DNA from: an uncultured Acetatifactor sp.
GTDB taxonomy: Bacteria > Bacillota > Clostridia > Lachnospirales > Lachnospiraceae
DNA: 64,000 bases
Direction: 5' to 3'
Assembly (NCBI GenBank): GCA_910584865.1
Contig: CAJUCE010000028.1
Span: 1 to 64,000, forward strand
The notes beneath the pieces are model-generated. The model was not told the DNA's origin and made no database searches. It saw only the letters and a list, made by a program, of their open reading frames with translations. The position numbers and the translations under genes are program-made. Each line of letters opens with the position of its first letter. Positions within the stretch are counted from its first letter, which is position 1. Below, piece after piece: positions 36,753 through 46,100 of this stretch.

Positions 36753-38071
36753 GGATGGAAGAGAGAAAAGTTATTTATTTTGGGCTGCTGGGAGCATTTA
36801 CCTACGGGAAATCGGAAGGGGAAAATCAAAACGGAGCTATGCTTGGCAGAGTAGGACGCAAGGCGCTTTCTTTCCTTCAGTATCTGGTGGTGAATCATGG
36901 CCGTACTGTCTCTGCGGAGGAATTGATCGAACAGTTTTGGACGGAAAATAACAGTGCAGATCCGGCCAATGCGTTGCGGAATATGCTGTATAAGATCAGA
37001 AATCTGTTAAAAAGCATGTTTCCGGAACAGGACAATCTGCTGCTGACATGTCCGGAGGGATATGTGTGGAACAAAGATGTGAGTCTGGAGCTGGATACGG
37101 AACGCTATGAGACATTGTGCGTGGATGCGGGAGATAAGTCGGGGGAGGAATACTGCGGAATTCTCAGGCAGGCCATTTCCCTTTACAAGGGAGAATTCCT
37201 TCCGGGAAATGGCAGCGAATGGGTCAAGGCGCCCAGACAATACTACAGGACGCTCTATCTGGATGCCTGCAAGGCGCTGCTGCCGCTTCTGTATCAGAGA
37301 GAACAGTGGCTGGAAATCGTTGCCATCTGTAACCAGGCGTACGGAGCGGACTTTGGGATCGAGGATTTTACGGCCTATCAGATGCAGGCGCTGATTGCGT
37401 TAGGGCAGCCGGAACAAGCCATGGAAAAATACGAGATTTTTCGGGAACGTTTGCTGCAGGAATTCGAGATGCCTCCTACGGAGCGGATCGAGCAGATCTA
37501 TGCGCTGGCGGCCGGACTGCGGAAAAACGGTCTGGGGGAACAGGATATATTCCGGATGGTATGCGAAGGAGATTCGAATCCCCAGGCTTTTTTCTGTACA
37601 TTTTCGGTGTTTCAGAGCATTGTGGCGTTGGAGAAAAGACATCTGGAACGGACCGGGGCGAACAGCACTCTGGTCATTGTCAGTCTGGGCAAGGAAGCGG
37701 TCCCTACGACGGATGCCAGAAGGCTGGAACGGATTCTGCTGGAAAAGCTGCGGACAGGCGATCCGGTGGCCCGTTTGGAAGCCAGATCCTACATCCTGAT
37801 GCTGACGGGAGCAGATTTGGAAAAAGCGCAGTTGGTCACAGGGCGTATTGACTGCGCTTTCCATAAAACTTACCGGCATTCCCGGGCGAGCCTTACTTTT
37901 CGGATGGCAGCGCTGAGACCGGGTTCGGGGGGGGTAATTCCGGGTATATATAATCTGTATTGTTCAGAGCATTCCAGGGCTGCAGGAAGATTTTTCTGCT
38001 GTGCCTCATGGGGCTGGCATATCGGTAATTGGCGGGTTATCGATGCGTCAGCCTTTTTTCTTTACTTTTAG
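36749..38071 (+). CDS. BTAD-domain (SARP-like) transcriptional activator
   Basis: The 440-residue protein has an N-terminal OmpR/PhoB-type winged helix (VIYFGLLGAFTYG ... GRKALSFLQYLVVNHGRTVSAEELIEQFW ... ALRNMLYKIRNLLK) and a bacterial transcriptional activation domain of TPR type (about 95-250: LDTERYETLC... EGDF-like KGEFLPGN ... WLEIVAICNQAYGADFGIEDFTAYQMQALIALGQPEQAMEKYE). A C-terminal region of about 180 residues is unassigned, and its last 40 residues look unlike protein, perhaps read-through into repeat DNA. Similar regulators sit beside pilus loci in Clostridia. Here the pilus operon is 13 kb away, beyond the island. Confidence 0.85.
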   Translation: MRMEERKVIYFGLLGAFTYGKSEGENQNGAMLGRVGRKALSFLQYLVVNHGRTVSAEELIEQFWTENNSADPANALRNMLYKIRNLLKSMFPEQDNLLLTCPEGYVWNKDVSLELDTERYETLCVDAGDKSGEEYCGILRQAISLYKGEFLPGNGSEWVKAPRQYYRTLYLDACKALLPLLYQREQWLEIVAICNQAYGADFGIEDFTAYQMQALIALGQPEQAMEKYEIFRERLLQEFEMPPTERIEQIYALAAGLRKNGLGEQDIFRMVCEGDSNPQAFFCTFSVFQSIVALEKRHLERTGANSTLVIVSLGKEAVPTTDARRLERILLEKLRTGDPVARLEARSYILMLTGADLEKAQLVTGRIDCAFHKTYRHSRASLTFRMAALRPGSGGVIPGIYNLYCSEHSRAAGRFFCCASWGWHIGNWRVIDASAFFLYF

Positions 38072-38235
38072 GAAGGTCCCTTCATAGGAAAGTACGTTTT
38101 AACCCTTAAAAAGCAGCTAATGCAAAAGTACTGTTCCTTCCCCTGACTAAGTCATTGTAAAAAGGCTGAACGGGTCATAGCATGAAAACTTGGCATCGTC
38201 TGACCGGAAACAAGCCGGTTTAAATAAGCAAGATA

Positions 38236-38460
38236 TATTTTTTAGACTTGTAATTTCCAAGATTCTATGATACTCTGAATACAGGCAAAGAATTCAAATT
38301 CTACGATCATCCAAAAGCCTCACAGGGCTTTCTGTAATGTATACGAACTTCTTGCTGGGCGGGAGCCTGTATCCCAAGTAACAATACCCCATAATAAAAA
38401 GCAGGAAGGGAGAATGTTTCACCTTTCCTGCAGATTTTCGTTCAGAAAGGAAAGGGAAAG
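38236..38460 (+). repeat. Promoter/leader repeat, copy 1
   Basis: About 220 bp of non-coding sequence is shared with 47971-48191 and 50146-50303. It includes TATGAT about 20 bp into the repeat, a hairpin AAAGCC-tcaca-GGGCTTT and a stem GCAGGAA/TTTCCTGC near the 3' end. It ends in AGAAAGG, the ribosome-binding site of the Rpn gene. No known riboswitch was recognised. The preceding 165 bp (38072-38235) show nothing clear. Confidence 0.8.
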
Positions 38461-38462
38461 GA

Positions 38463-39767
38463 ATGGACAACGCAAATAAAGCACGGAAAACTGACAGGAC
38501 AGATGGACTCAATAAGAGAAAGAATATTGAAAATACAGAAGATATCAGAAAGATAGAAAATGTCCAAAAACCAGGAGAAATCAAAAAGATAGAAAACATT
38601 CCAAAACCAGAAGACCCCGGGAAGTCAGAAGAATTGAAAGGAACAATATCCCGGGAAGGGAATGCCGAAACCACGTTAAAGAGGGAACAATCCGAACATG
38701 GCATAAGCACGCCTCATGACAGGGGCTATAAAAAGAGTCTGTCGAGGCCCTCGGAATTCCTGCATTTCCTGAAAAAATATGTAAAGGCGGACTGGATGAT
38801 GGAGCTGAAGGAGTCCGATATAAGCCTTTGCGATAAGGAAATGCTGGAGAGGGACTATGAAGGCAAGGAGGCAGATTTGCTTTACAGGGTAAATATGTCC
38901 GGCGGCAGGGAAGTATTCATTTTTATTCTCCAGGAATTGCAGTCATACGTGGACTATACTATGATATTCCGTATTCTGGTATATGTAGTGAACACCCTGA
39001 TGAAATATTTCCTGGACAGAGATAAAAATGAGAGGGAGAGACAGGGATTCCGTCTTCCGGCAATGGTTCCCATAGTATTCTATAACGGCCAGGACAGGTG
39101 GACAGCTGTAAGAAGCCTGAAAGAATACCAGAAGAGCGGAAGTATCTTCGGGAATTATATTTTGAACCTGGAGTACTATCTGGTTGACCTGTCTGAGATC
39201 GGGGAAGACTATATCCTGTCTACAAATACAGTGGTGTACAACATCATGTATTGCGATAAATACAGAAAGAAGCTGGAATTGGTCGGAGCGATCCGCACAG
39301 CATACAGCAGGATCGGGGAACTGGGCCTTCAAGAGCGGGAGGAGTTCCGTAACTGGGTGAAGTATATCCTGCTGTCGGTCTGCGGGAACAAGGAAGCCGT
39401 AGTAGAGGAAATCTTAAGCTGGGCAGGAACCGGGGAGGACGATATGGCATTTAAATACAATATTATCAGGGCGTTTGAGGACGAAAGGGAGGAAGGGCGA
39501 AAAGAAGGGCACGAGGAAGGACGAAAAGAAGGACTGGAGGAAGGATTGGAGGAAGGGATGATTCAGAAATTAGTCAGTCAGGTTCGGAAGAAGAGTTCCA
39601 AAAACATACCTGTACTCGAGATAGCGGATATGCTGGAAGAGGACGAAACAGTCATTCGGCAAATATATGATCGGCTTCAGGAACATCCTGACTGGGACGA
39701 CAAGCAGATATGTGATGAATTGGCAGTATTGAGAAGCTGTAGTGTGGTGGAAGCGACGGCGGAATAA
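38463..39767 (+). CDS. Rpn-family recombination-promoting nuclease / PD-(D/E)XK transposase-like
   Basis: The 434-residue protein has a low-complexity N-terminus of about 95 residues rich in I-E-N-K-P repeats. The Rpn/YhgA-like nuclease core runs from FLKKYVKADWMMELKE, with EADLLYRVN (acidic residue) and FIFILQELQSYVDYTM (ExQ) as the PD-(D/E)XK-like active site. A C-terminal EEGRKEGHEEG-type tandem array (about 342-365) and a helical tail follow. Rpn proteins promote RecA-independent recombination. A deleted second copy lies at 50307. The leader repeat upstream supplies promoter and ribosome-binding site. Confidence 0.85.
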   Translation: MDNANKARKTDRTDGLNKRKNIENTEDIRKIENVQKPGEIKKIENIPKPEDPGKSEELKGTISREGNAETTLKREQSEHGISTPHDRGYKKSLSRPSEFLHFLKKYVKADWMMELKESDISLCDKEMLERDYEGKEADLLYRVNMSGGREVFIFILQELQSYVDYTMIFRILVYVVNTLMKYFLDRDKNERERQGFRLPAMVPIVFYNGQDRWTAVRSLKEYQKSGSIFGNYILNLEYYLVDLSEIGEDYILSTNTVVYNIMYCDKYRKKLELVGAIRTAYSRIGELGLQEREEFRNWVKYILLSVCGNKEAVVEEILSWAGTGEDDMAFKYNIIRAFEDEREEGRKEGHEEGRKEGLEEGLEEGMIQKLVSQVRKKSSKNIPVLEIADMLEEDETVIRQIYDRLQEHPDWDDKQICDELAVLRSCSVVEATAE

Positions 39768-39829
39768 AGACTGAGAACACGCATTTCGGCGAGGAAGAAT
39801 GGTACATTGACAATTTCTGGAAAATATTT

Positions 39830-39865
39830 TTGATATTACTATGATTTTGGTGTACAATAATTGTA
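39830..39865 (+). promoter_or_regulatory. Promoter of the patatin operon with overlapping palindrome
   Basis: TTGATA (39830-39835), 17 bp, TACAAT (39853-39858). The -10 is half of the perfect palindrome TACAAT-A-ATTGTA (39853-39865), a plausible operator. Confidence 0.6.
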
Positions 39866-39907
39866 TAAGATGTTTCGTAAAATAAAGAAATCGTACATAC
39901 GGCTAAT

Positions 39908-40030
39908 ATGAGTAAATTATGGGATGACGGAAAGCCGCATTGCAATGCAGATGGGAAAACGGTAAAGCCAGATACATGGGAGGATCCGCATAATAAAATT
40001 GAAGAAGCGATAAAGAGGACCGAAGAATAA
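39908..40030 (+). CDS. Possible 40-residue leader ORF
   Basis: ATG 39908 opens a 40-codon frame rich in charged residues and Trp (begins MSKLWDDGKPHCNADGKTV), ending 47 bp before the patatin gene. No convincing ribosome-binding site is present. It might be a small protein of the operon or chance. Confidence 0.3.
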   Translation: MSKLWDDGKPHCNADGKTVKPDTWEDPHNKIEEAIKRTEE

Positions 40031-40077
40031 CAGGAATATAAACAGCTTTGAGAGTGAATGAAAAAGGGGATGGACAC

Positions 40078-41013
40078 ATGAAAAAAATATTATCGATTGA
40101 CGGAGGAGGCATAAAGGGGGTTTATGCGGCCAGCTTGCTGTATGAATTGGAATCGAAAAATCATATCAAAGTATCCGATTATTTCGATATAATAGCCGGG
40201 ACTTCTACGGGAGGAATTATAGCCGCCGCGCTGGCAGTTGGAATTTCAGCAAAGGAAATCTTAAAGCTTTATATGGAGAATGGAGAGAAAATATTTCCGT
40301 TTGGAAAACATCCGCGGCTCTTTCGTTCCAAATACAAGAGAGAACCATTGGAACAGGCCTTGAAGGCTGTTTTTAAAAAACGGAAAATTGCGGACTGCAG
40401 GACCAGGTTGCTGATTCCGGCTGTAAATATTGCAAATGGCAAAGTAACTGTATTTAAAACGCCTCATGCGCCGGATTTAAAATATGATAAGGATTTATTC
40501 ATTACGGACTGCTTACTGGCAACGACTGCGGCTCCTATTTATTTCGAACCCTATAAAATGCAGGGCGGCAACTATATTGACGGGGGAATCGGCGCGAATA
40601 ATCCGTCTCTGATTGCTTTGATAGAGGGGATAACCAGATGCGGATGGAGCCTTGACGATATAAAAGTTTTGAATATCGGCGGAGCAGAGGACCCTAAATT
40701 AAAACGAGGCAAGGAACAGCTCGGCATTGTGGACGCATTAATGATTCAGAAATGTTATATGATGGCTGAAGGGGATTATGCGGAAAATATATGCAGGCTG
40801 TTGCTGCCTGAAGGTCACTTTTACCGTGTGAAACAGATGTCGGAACATGCAGGACAGGTCGCGCTGGATAAAGCGGACAAAAAGAGTCTTGAGCTGTTAA
40901 AGGCGTGGGGATATGACGCTGCAAAAGTAAACAATGAGTATTTAAAGCTGAATTTTTTTGACAGAGAGAAAGAGAGCTGTCAGTTTTATAACATCGGAGA
41001 AAACCAGCCATGA
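40078..41013 (+). CDS. Patatin-like phospholipase (CapV-like)
   Basis: The 311-residue lipid hydrolase has all patatin motifs: oxyanion loop DGGGIKG (about 7-13), nucleophile elbow GTSTGG (about 41-46), and catalytic DGG (about 166-168, YIDGGIGANNPSL). Such enzymes cleave membrane phospholipids; in CBASS the patatin CapV is switched on by a cyclic nucleotide and lyses the infected cell. No CD-NTase gene is seen here. ATG 40078 with AAGGGGATGG upstream is preferred over a TTG ten codons earlier. It is first of a tightly packed six-gene operon and overlaps the methylase by four bases. Confidence 0.88.
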   Translation: MKKILSIDGGGIKGVYAASLLYELESKNHIKVSDYFDIIAGTSTGGIIAAALAVGISAKEILKLYMENGEKIFPFGKHPRLFRSKYKREPLEQALKAVFKKRKIADCRTRLLIPAVNIANGKVTVFKTPHAPDLKYDKDLFITDCLLATTAAPIYFEPYKMQGGNYIDGGIGANNPSLIALIEGITRCGWSLDDIKVLNIGGAEDPKLKRGKEQLGIVDALMIQKCYMMAEGDYAENICRLLLPEGHFYRVKQMSEHAGQVALDKADKKSLELLKAWGYDAAKVNNEYLKLNFFDREKESCQFYNIGENQP

Positions 41014-42005
41014 GATATCTTGGATCGAAAACACTGCTTTTAGAGAGTATTTTAAATATAACGCGTTCCTATTCTGAGGGCGGCGTTTTTTGCGATCCTT
41101 TTGGCGGAATCGGGACCGTAGGAAGCTATATGAAGAAAAACGGATATCAAATTCTGTCGGGTGATATATTGCATTTTGCACATTGCTTTCAGGTGGCATT
41201 AATCGTTCAGAATCAAAGCTTTTTCTGCGGCAATCTGGAAGAGGAATATGGTATTGGTTCCGATGAGGAATTAAACGGGTATTTTAACCGTCTGAAACCG
41301 AAAGACGGGTGGCTGGTCCGTGGATATGCCCGGGAAAGGCAGTTTTTTACGGTTGAGAATGCAATGTGCATCCAGGCCTGCATAGATTGTATATGGGAAT
41401 GGAAAAACAGGAAAATGATTGACGAGGAACAATACAGTATTTTGATTGCTTCTCTCATTCATTGTATGGATAAAGTGGCGAATACGGCAGGGACATATTA
41501 TGCTTACTTGAAGCATTATTATAGAAAGGCACTGGGAAAGTTTCGGTTTCAGGTATTAAAACCGGTTTCCGGCTCTGAAAGAAACAGGGCATTATTGATG
41601 GATGCGGGCGAATTGGTCAGGAAGAATGAATGTGATATATTGTATTTAGATCCGCCGTATAATACGCGGAATTATGGCAGATATTATCATCTTCCCGAAA
41701 ATATAGCTATGTTAAGAATACCCGAGCCTGTCGGTAAGGCGGGAATGTCTGTTCTCCGGTCAGAGATGTCCAACTATAATAATAAAGGAAAAGCGGCAGG
41801 CGCATTCCGGCAATTGATAGAGAATGCAAGAGCCGGATGTATCATTTTTCATTATACAGATAAGGGGCTGATTGATATGGAAACCGCAAAAGAAATTCTC
41901 CGTGAGAAGGGACAGCTGGAAGAATTTTATTTTGATTGTAAGGGATATAATACGATGAGCAGTTCTGAGCCCAGCCAACATCATGTAATAAAAGTGACAT
42001 TGTAA
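41010..42005 (+). CDS. D12-class DNA adenine methyltransferase (first)
   Basis: The 331-residue N6-adenine methyltransferase has N-terminal MRYLGSKTLLL, SAM-binding FCDPFGGIGTVGSYMKKNG (FxGxG type), and catalytic ILYLDPPYNTRNYGRYYH (DPPY). A helical insert of about 130 residues should be the target-recognition part. Its start overlaps the patatin stop (ATGA). No restriction endonuclease is adjacent; the operon instead has a phospholipase, so methylation may mark self or act on a signal other than cleavage. Confidence 0.87.
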   Translation: MRYLGSKTLLLESILNITRSYSEGGVFCDPFGGIGTVGSYMKKNGYQILSGDILHFAHCFQVALIVQNQSFFCGNLEEEYGIGSDEELNGYFNRLKPKDGWLVRGYARERQFFTVENAMCIQACIDCIWEWKNRKMIDEEQYSILIASLIHCMDKVANTAGTYYAYLKHYYRKALGKFRFQVLKPVSGSERNRALLMDAGELVRKNECDILYLDPPYNTRNYGRYYHLPENIAMLRIPEPVGKAGMSVLRSEMSNYNNKGKAAGAFRQLIENARAGCIIFHYTDKGLIDMETAKEILREKGQLEEFYFDCKGYNTMSSSEPSQHHVIKVTL

Positions 42006-42018
42006 GGGAAGGAAGCAT

Positions 42019-42930
42019 ATGAAGGTGCAATTACCGGACAAGGATTGTAATTTGGCATTGTTAAAGGATTTTGCGGATGTTGAAATTATTGTTACAGACC
42101 TGGATGGAACCGTAATAGACGGTATTGATTCAGTCAGAGATAATATCAGTAACGAGATAGGCTACCTTCAGCGGAATTATCGTGTGCATTTTTCTGTTGC
42201 AACCGGCAGGACTTATACCGGTGCACTGCCTGTTATGAAGAAGCTGCAGTTGAAGGACGGCATTCCGGTTGCCCTTTATAACGGCGGAGTGATAATGGGA
42301 TACGGTACGGATAAAGTGTTTAGCAAACAGACCATTGAGCCGGATGTTGTAGATGACATATTTGAATATTTGAAAGATTCACAGAGTTCGCTTTATGTAT
42401 ATACCTTTGAACTATCAGAAGATCCTTTTTTTATTGAGGAAAAAAACTATACACGGGAGAAATTATATGGGATGGGATATAAAGGGAAAAAATATGATTC
42501 AAATGGCATGCCGATTATCTGGATCAACAGCAGTAGGCAAATACAGGAAATGATTGTAGCTGTATTGATTGAAGAAAGACAAATGGATGTACCGAAAAAA
42601 AGAGCAGTGATGAATTATCTTCACAAAAACAATATGGTGGAAGCAACAAGCAGTGGAAATGGGTTTATAGAGATTAAGGGAAAAGGATTTAATAAAGGAA
42701 GTATTTTTCAGATATTAAAGGAACATAAGGATTATAAAGAAAAAAAGACGTTGGCAATCGGAGATAATAATAATGATATAGAGCTGTTTGAAAAAGCTGA
42801 TATTAGTGTAGCGGTGGTGAATTCGTCAAAAGCAGCGATCGATGTGGCGGATTATGTCTGCAAATTCGAAAAAGGTACAGGCTTTTTGCAAATGCTTCGT
42901 GTAATGGAGTCAGCTAAAAGATTTTACTGA
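42019..42930 (+). CDS. Cof-type HAD-superfamily phosphatase
   Basis: The 303-residue HAD hydrolase has motif I VTDLDGTVID (nucleophile Asp near 27), motif II SVATGRTYTGA, a C2-type cap in the middle, and motif III/IV IKGKGFNKG and AIGDNNNDIELFEKAD. Cof-type members dephosphorylate sugar phosphates, nucleotides or flavin precursors. GGAAGGAAG lies before the start. Its place between a methylase and a GGDEF/TS-like fusion suggests a nucleotide or signal substrate, which is inference. Confidence 0.85.
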   Translation: MKVQLPDKDCNLALLKDFADVEIIVTDLDGTVIDGIDSVRDNISNEIGYLQRNYRVHFSVATGRTYTGALPVMKKLQLKDGIPVALYNGGVIMGYGTDKVFSKQTIEPDVVDDIFEYLKDSQSSLYVYTFELSEDPFFIEEKNYTREKLYGMGYKGKKYDSNGMPIIWINSSRQIQEMIVAVLIEERQMDVPKKRAVMNYLHKNNMVEATSSGNGFIEIKGKGFNKGSIFQILKEHKDYKEKKTLAIGDNNNDIELFEKADISVAVVNSSKAAIDVADYVCKFEKGTGFLQMLRVMESAKRFY

Positions 42931-42946
42931 AGAGAAAGGGGAATAA

Positions 42947-45385
42947 ATGGGGGAAATCAAAGAATATCTGAAAAAGTATTTTATGACAGGGGATGAATTT
43001 CAAGAACATATTTTGGAAATGATCGGGAGTTTGGAGAATGACAGGACCTTTGCCATAAAGCTTGTTGATAAGGAACAAAATGAATATTCTTTTGGCAAGG
43101 AGAGTTTGGAAGGTAGAGGTAGTTCTAAGGAAATTGATTTGGAAGACGGTTATAAATTTTTTGTACAGACATGGGGGAATAATCATGATGAATGGGTTGC
43201 TGAATTGACAGATTTATTTTCTCTGTATATTAATAAGGAGTATTGTGATCGAGTTACAGGATTACCTGCAACGGATAGAGAACAATTAATTCGCAAATGC
43301 GATGATACGTTGCATCTATGGTTGAAGAGAAGCGGGAAAGTAGCAATATTTGTGATTGATTTGGATCACTTTAAGGATGTAAATTCGAAATATGGTTCTG
43401 ATGCAGGAACAGCAGTTTTATCGGAGTTTTCAAGATTACTGTTCCGAGTTACAAATAGAAAGGCCATTCTGGTGCATCAAAATGGTGATGAGTTTGATAT
43501 CATATATCCTTATAAAAAAGCGTATGAGGTTATTTCTTTTGCAGCACAGTTATATAAGGGTGTAAAGGGACATGTATTTAAAAACGCAGCGGATATTAAG
43601 CTGACAATGGCTATGGGAATCTGTCTTACGGAAGAAGGGATGGGTTTTCGCAAAGCGCGTGAGGAGGCGGAAAACGCTTATGCTCCCAAGACGGGAAATG
43701 TAGAAAAACATCGTGATTCGATACGAGTACATAAGAATGGAAAAAGGGTGCTTTACGGGTGTCAGTCATTGGAACTGGCAATCATCAGAGTCTGGAATAG
43801 TCAGGATGATCAGCTCTTTCATAATCCATACTTAGATTATTTGGTTAAACTGTCAGAAGGTTCCGAATTAAATGAAATACAACAGAATGTGGAAGGTTTT
43901 TTGAAATGGGTTATGCCGGCATTGGCAAATAGTAATATGCGCTGTACTGCAATTGAGAGCAGTTGGGATACGGAAGCAGAATTTTCAGAGGCGGAATTAG
44001 GACTTGCCGTCTTGAGAGGAGTTTTAAATAAGCCGGAAATTTACGATAAAAAGATAAGTTTTTCAATGAATGAAAAAGTGGAAGTATCAGTTGATAAGAA
44101 TATTGTTTTTTCTTATGGAGAGAAGCTTGAGGGGAAGTTCCATTGGGAGGGCTTCAGAGATAAAGATTCCATAGAAAAATCAGATATTCGTAAGACAATA
44201 CTAATTCAGGCTGGAAGCAAAAGCGCGAATCTACCAATGGATATTTTTTATCGTGTAGTTAAAGTAGATACCTGGCCAACTAGTAGCGGCAGTCTTCCTG
44301 ATTTCTGGGAGGGAACTATTTCGGAGCTGATATCTCTGATGAAAAAGCAACCGAATCTTGTCAATATTTTAATTTGGGGGGATGTGGATAATACTCGCGA
44401 AGTGTTATATTATCTGAAGAATATAGACAAGTGGGGAAGTGATTCACAAGAACAGGATCTGCAGTATAGATATATTGCGAGAAAGACTTTCTGGACCGTG
44501 GAAGATATAATGCTGTTTCATGAGAAATTCTCCGGGCATGTAGTTTGCTGTAATAGCGAAGAGGATATCATTTTCCATACATATAAGGCATTATTAGAAA
44601 AAGCAAAACCGATGTCATTTGTTGCGGAGACAGTGCCTTGTACCCGTTTTTTGGAGAGGAGTTTGTCTTATACAAAAATTCAGCTGAGTATTACAGATGG
44701 GTGCAGGGCGGAATCTATAGCGGAAGCTTTCCCTACAGTGCTGGAGATTCTCCGGAATGCATACCGCGAAAATCCGGAACGAAAAATGTTGGATCAAAAC
44801 GGAGAAGAATTGTTTGAATTAACAAATTTTAAGATTGTATTGGAGAAGCCTACTTATAATAAACTTCCAATTTATTATTATTATGACCAGGAAAAACTCA
44901 ACCGTTATTATGATAAGACATTTGGAGCCGGGAAAGGATTGTTTAGGAAACCGTTGGAGGAAAGCAGGCAGATAGATGGGATGATTCAGCATATTCTTGA
45001 AGCCATTGATACGAAAAAGCAGTACGAGACGCGAAGGGCGATATTGGTTGTGCCCAACGTCATAGAAAAAGAGAAGGTGTATTCTCCGTTAGGTCTTGTT
45101 GCAGTATGGGTGACACCCAGAGTTTTAGCTGGAAAAATAAATATAGATTACAGTTTTACATGGCGCACCGTTGAAGCAATTACCGGGCTTCCCAGTAGCA
45201 TGTATGCGTCGGTGACATTTGCGGAAGAAATAACACAAATGATCAAAGAGAACGCGAAAAATACGGATATTTCTGAGGTGGTTAATTTGGGACATGTTTC
45301 ATATATTGCACACAGCCTGCATATGTTTTTGGGTGAGGAGCGTATGAATATCGTTCGGGGGATTGTAGATGAAGTTTCGGTTTGA
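42947..45385 (+). CDS. GGDEF-domain / thymidylate-synthase-like fusion protein
   Basis: The 812-residue soluble protein has about 95 N-terminal residues, then a GGDEF-type nucleotide cyclase domain: DRVTGLPATDRE (about 100), VIDLDHFKDVNSKYGSDAG, and VHQNGDEFDII (about 177), where Asn replaces the first Gly of GGDEF. The usual RxxD inhibitory site is not seen. A middle of about 330 residues is unassigned. From about 585 the C-terminus resembles thymidylate synthase: EILRNAYRENPE, FELTNFKIVLEKP, IDYSFTWRTVEAITGLPSSMYA and VNLGHVSYIAHSLHMFLGE. The expected catalytic Cys is absent (YSPLGLVAVWV at that place). The GGDEF call is firm; the TS-like call is a motif-level inference. Confidence 0.75.
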   Translation: MGEIKEYLKKYFMTGDEFQEHILEMIGSLENDRTFAIKLVDKEQNEYSFGKESLEGRGSSKEIDLEDGYKFFVQTWGNNHDEWVAELTDLFSLYINKEYCDRVTGLPATDREQLIRKCDDTLHLWLKRSGKVAIFVIDLDHFKDVNSKYGSDAGTAVLSEFSRLLFRVTNRKAILVHQNGDEFDIIYPYKKAYEVISFAAQLYKGVKGHVFKNAADIKLTMAMGICLTEEGMGFRKAREEAENAYAPKTGNVEKHRDSIRVHKNGKRVLYGCQSLELAIIRVWNSQDDQLFHNPYLDYLVKLSEGSELNEIQQNVEGFLKWVMPALANSNMRCTAIESSWDTEAEFSEAELGLAVLRGVLNKPEIYDKKISFSMNEKVEVSVDKNIVFSYGEKLEGKFHWEGFRDKDSIEKSDIRKTILIQAGSKSANLPMDIFYRVVKVDTWPTSSGSLPDFWEGTISELISLMKKQPNLVNILIWGDVDNTREVLYYLKNIDKWGSDSQEQDLQYRYIARKTFWTVEDIMLFHEKFSGHVVCCNSEEDIIFHTYKALLEKAKPMSFVAETVPCTRFLERSLSYTKIQLSITDGCRAESIAEAFPTVLEILRNAYRENPERKMLDQNGEELFELTNFKIVLEKPTYNKLPIYYYYDQEKLNRYYDKTFGAGKGLFRKPLEESRQIDGMIQHILEAIDTKKQYETRRAILVVPNVIEKEKVYSPLGLVAVWVTPRVLAGKINIDYSFTWRTVEAITGLPSSMYASVTFAEEITQMIKENAKNTDISEVVNLGHVSYIAHSLHMFLGEERMNIVRGIVDEVSV

Positions 45386-46100
45386 CAGAGGAGAGTATTA
45401 TATTATATCTCAGGAGCCAATCCCGGAATCTGGGTCCAGCCGTTTTTTGGTCAAGTATGCGAGTCTGTATATTTATGCAGTGAAGGGCTCGCTGTCGGAG
45501 CAAAACTGTTATGATGGGTCAGTGATTCGATATATGGATTGTTTTTTGCTGATTCTTCCGGATAACTATATGCAGCAGGCAGTACTGTGGAGAGATTTTT
45601 ATCGATGTTTCGGAGCGTACTATGAGGATTTGATTGACGATAGATGGAATATTGAGTGCATAAGGATGCTAATATCTCATATCGATGCCCGAAAAGGCTT
45701 TGATCAATCGAAAATTGTCTTAGATTTCGGATGCGGCAGCGGTCTGTCTACAAAGGTGACAGTGCGGGGAAAAATCGTGGGGTATGAACCGGTGGAAGAG
45801 ATGCGGAAGCAGGCGCAGCAAAGAGGGATGGAGCTTTTGACCAGGGAAGACATTCAGAATATGCCGGGTCATACATTTGATGCGGTATTTTCAAGTTATG
45901 TATTTCATATGGCTGTGTTGGAGGAGGATATAGAGCTTGTCCTCGGGCATATGAAAGAAGGGGCCGTATGGGTGGCTAACTTTTATAAAAATATCAACCT
46001 GGAATATATGAATGAAGTTTTTCAAAGACACGGCTGTAAGGTAAAACGGTTAAAGATACAGGAAGAACGGTATGGAGCAGTATATGAGTATCAAAAATGA
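45369..46100 (+). CDS. Class I SAM-dependent methyltransferase
   Basis: The 243-residue protein has an N-terminal region of about 115 residues, then a Rossmann methyltransferase: IVLDFGCGSGLSTK (motif I), IVGYEPVEEMRKQA (motif II acidic), MPGHTFDAVFSSYVFHMAV (motif IV region). The substrate is unknown. It overlaps the upstream gene by 17 bp and the downstream gene by about 17-29 bp, indicating tight coupling. Confidence 0.8.
   Translation: MKFRFDRGEYYIISQEPIPESGSSRFLVKYASLYIYAVKGSLSEQNCYDGSVIRYMDCFLLILPDNYMQQAVLWRDFYRCFGAYYEDLIDDRWNIECIRMLISHIDARKGFDQSKIVLDFGCGSGLSTKVTVRGKIVGYEPVEEMRKQAQQRGMELLTREDIQNMPGHTFDAVFSSYVFHMAVLEEDIELVLGHMKEGAVWVANFYKNINLEYMNEVFQRHGCKVKRLKIQEERYGAVYEYQK

Noticed and set aside
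38236..38460. Known riboswitch class in the leader repeat
   Set aside because: Hairpins are present, but no conserved core of a riboswitch family I know could be matched.
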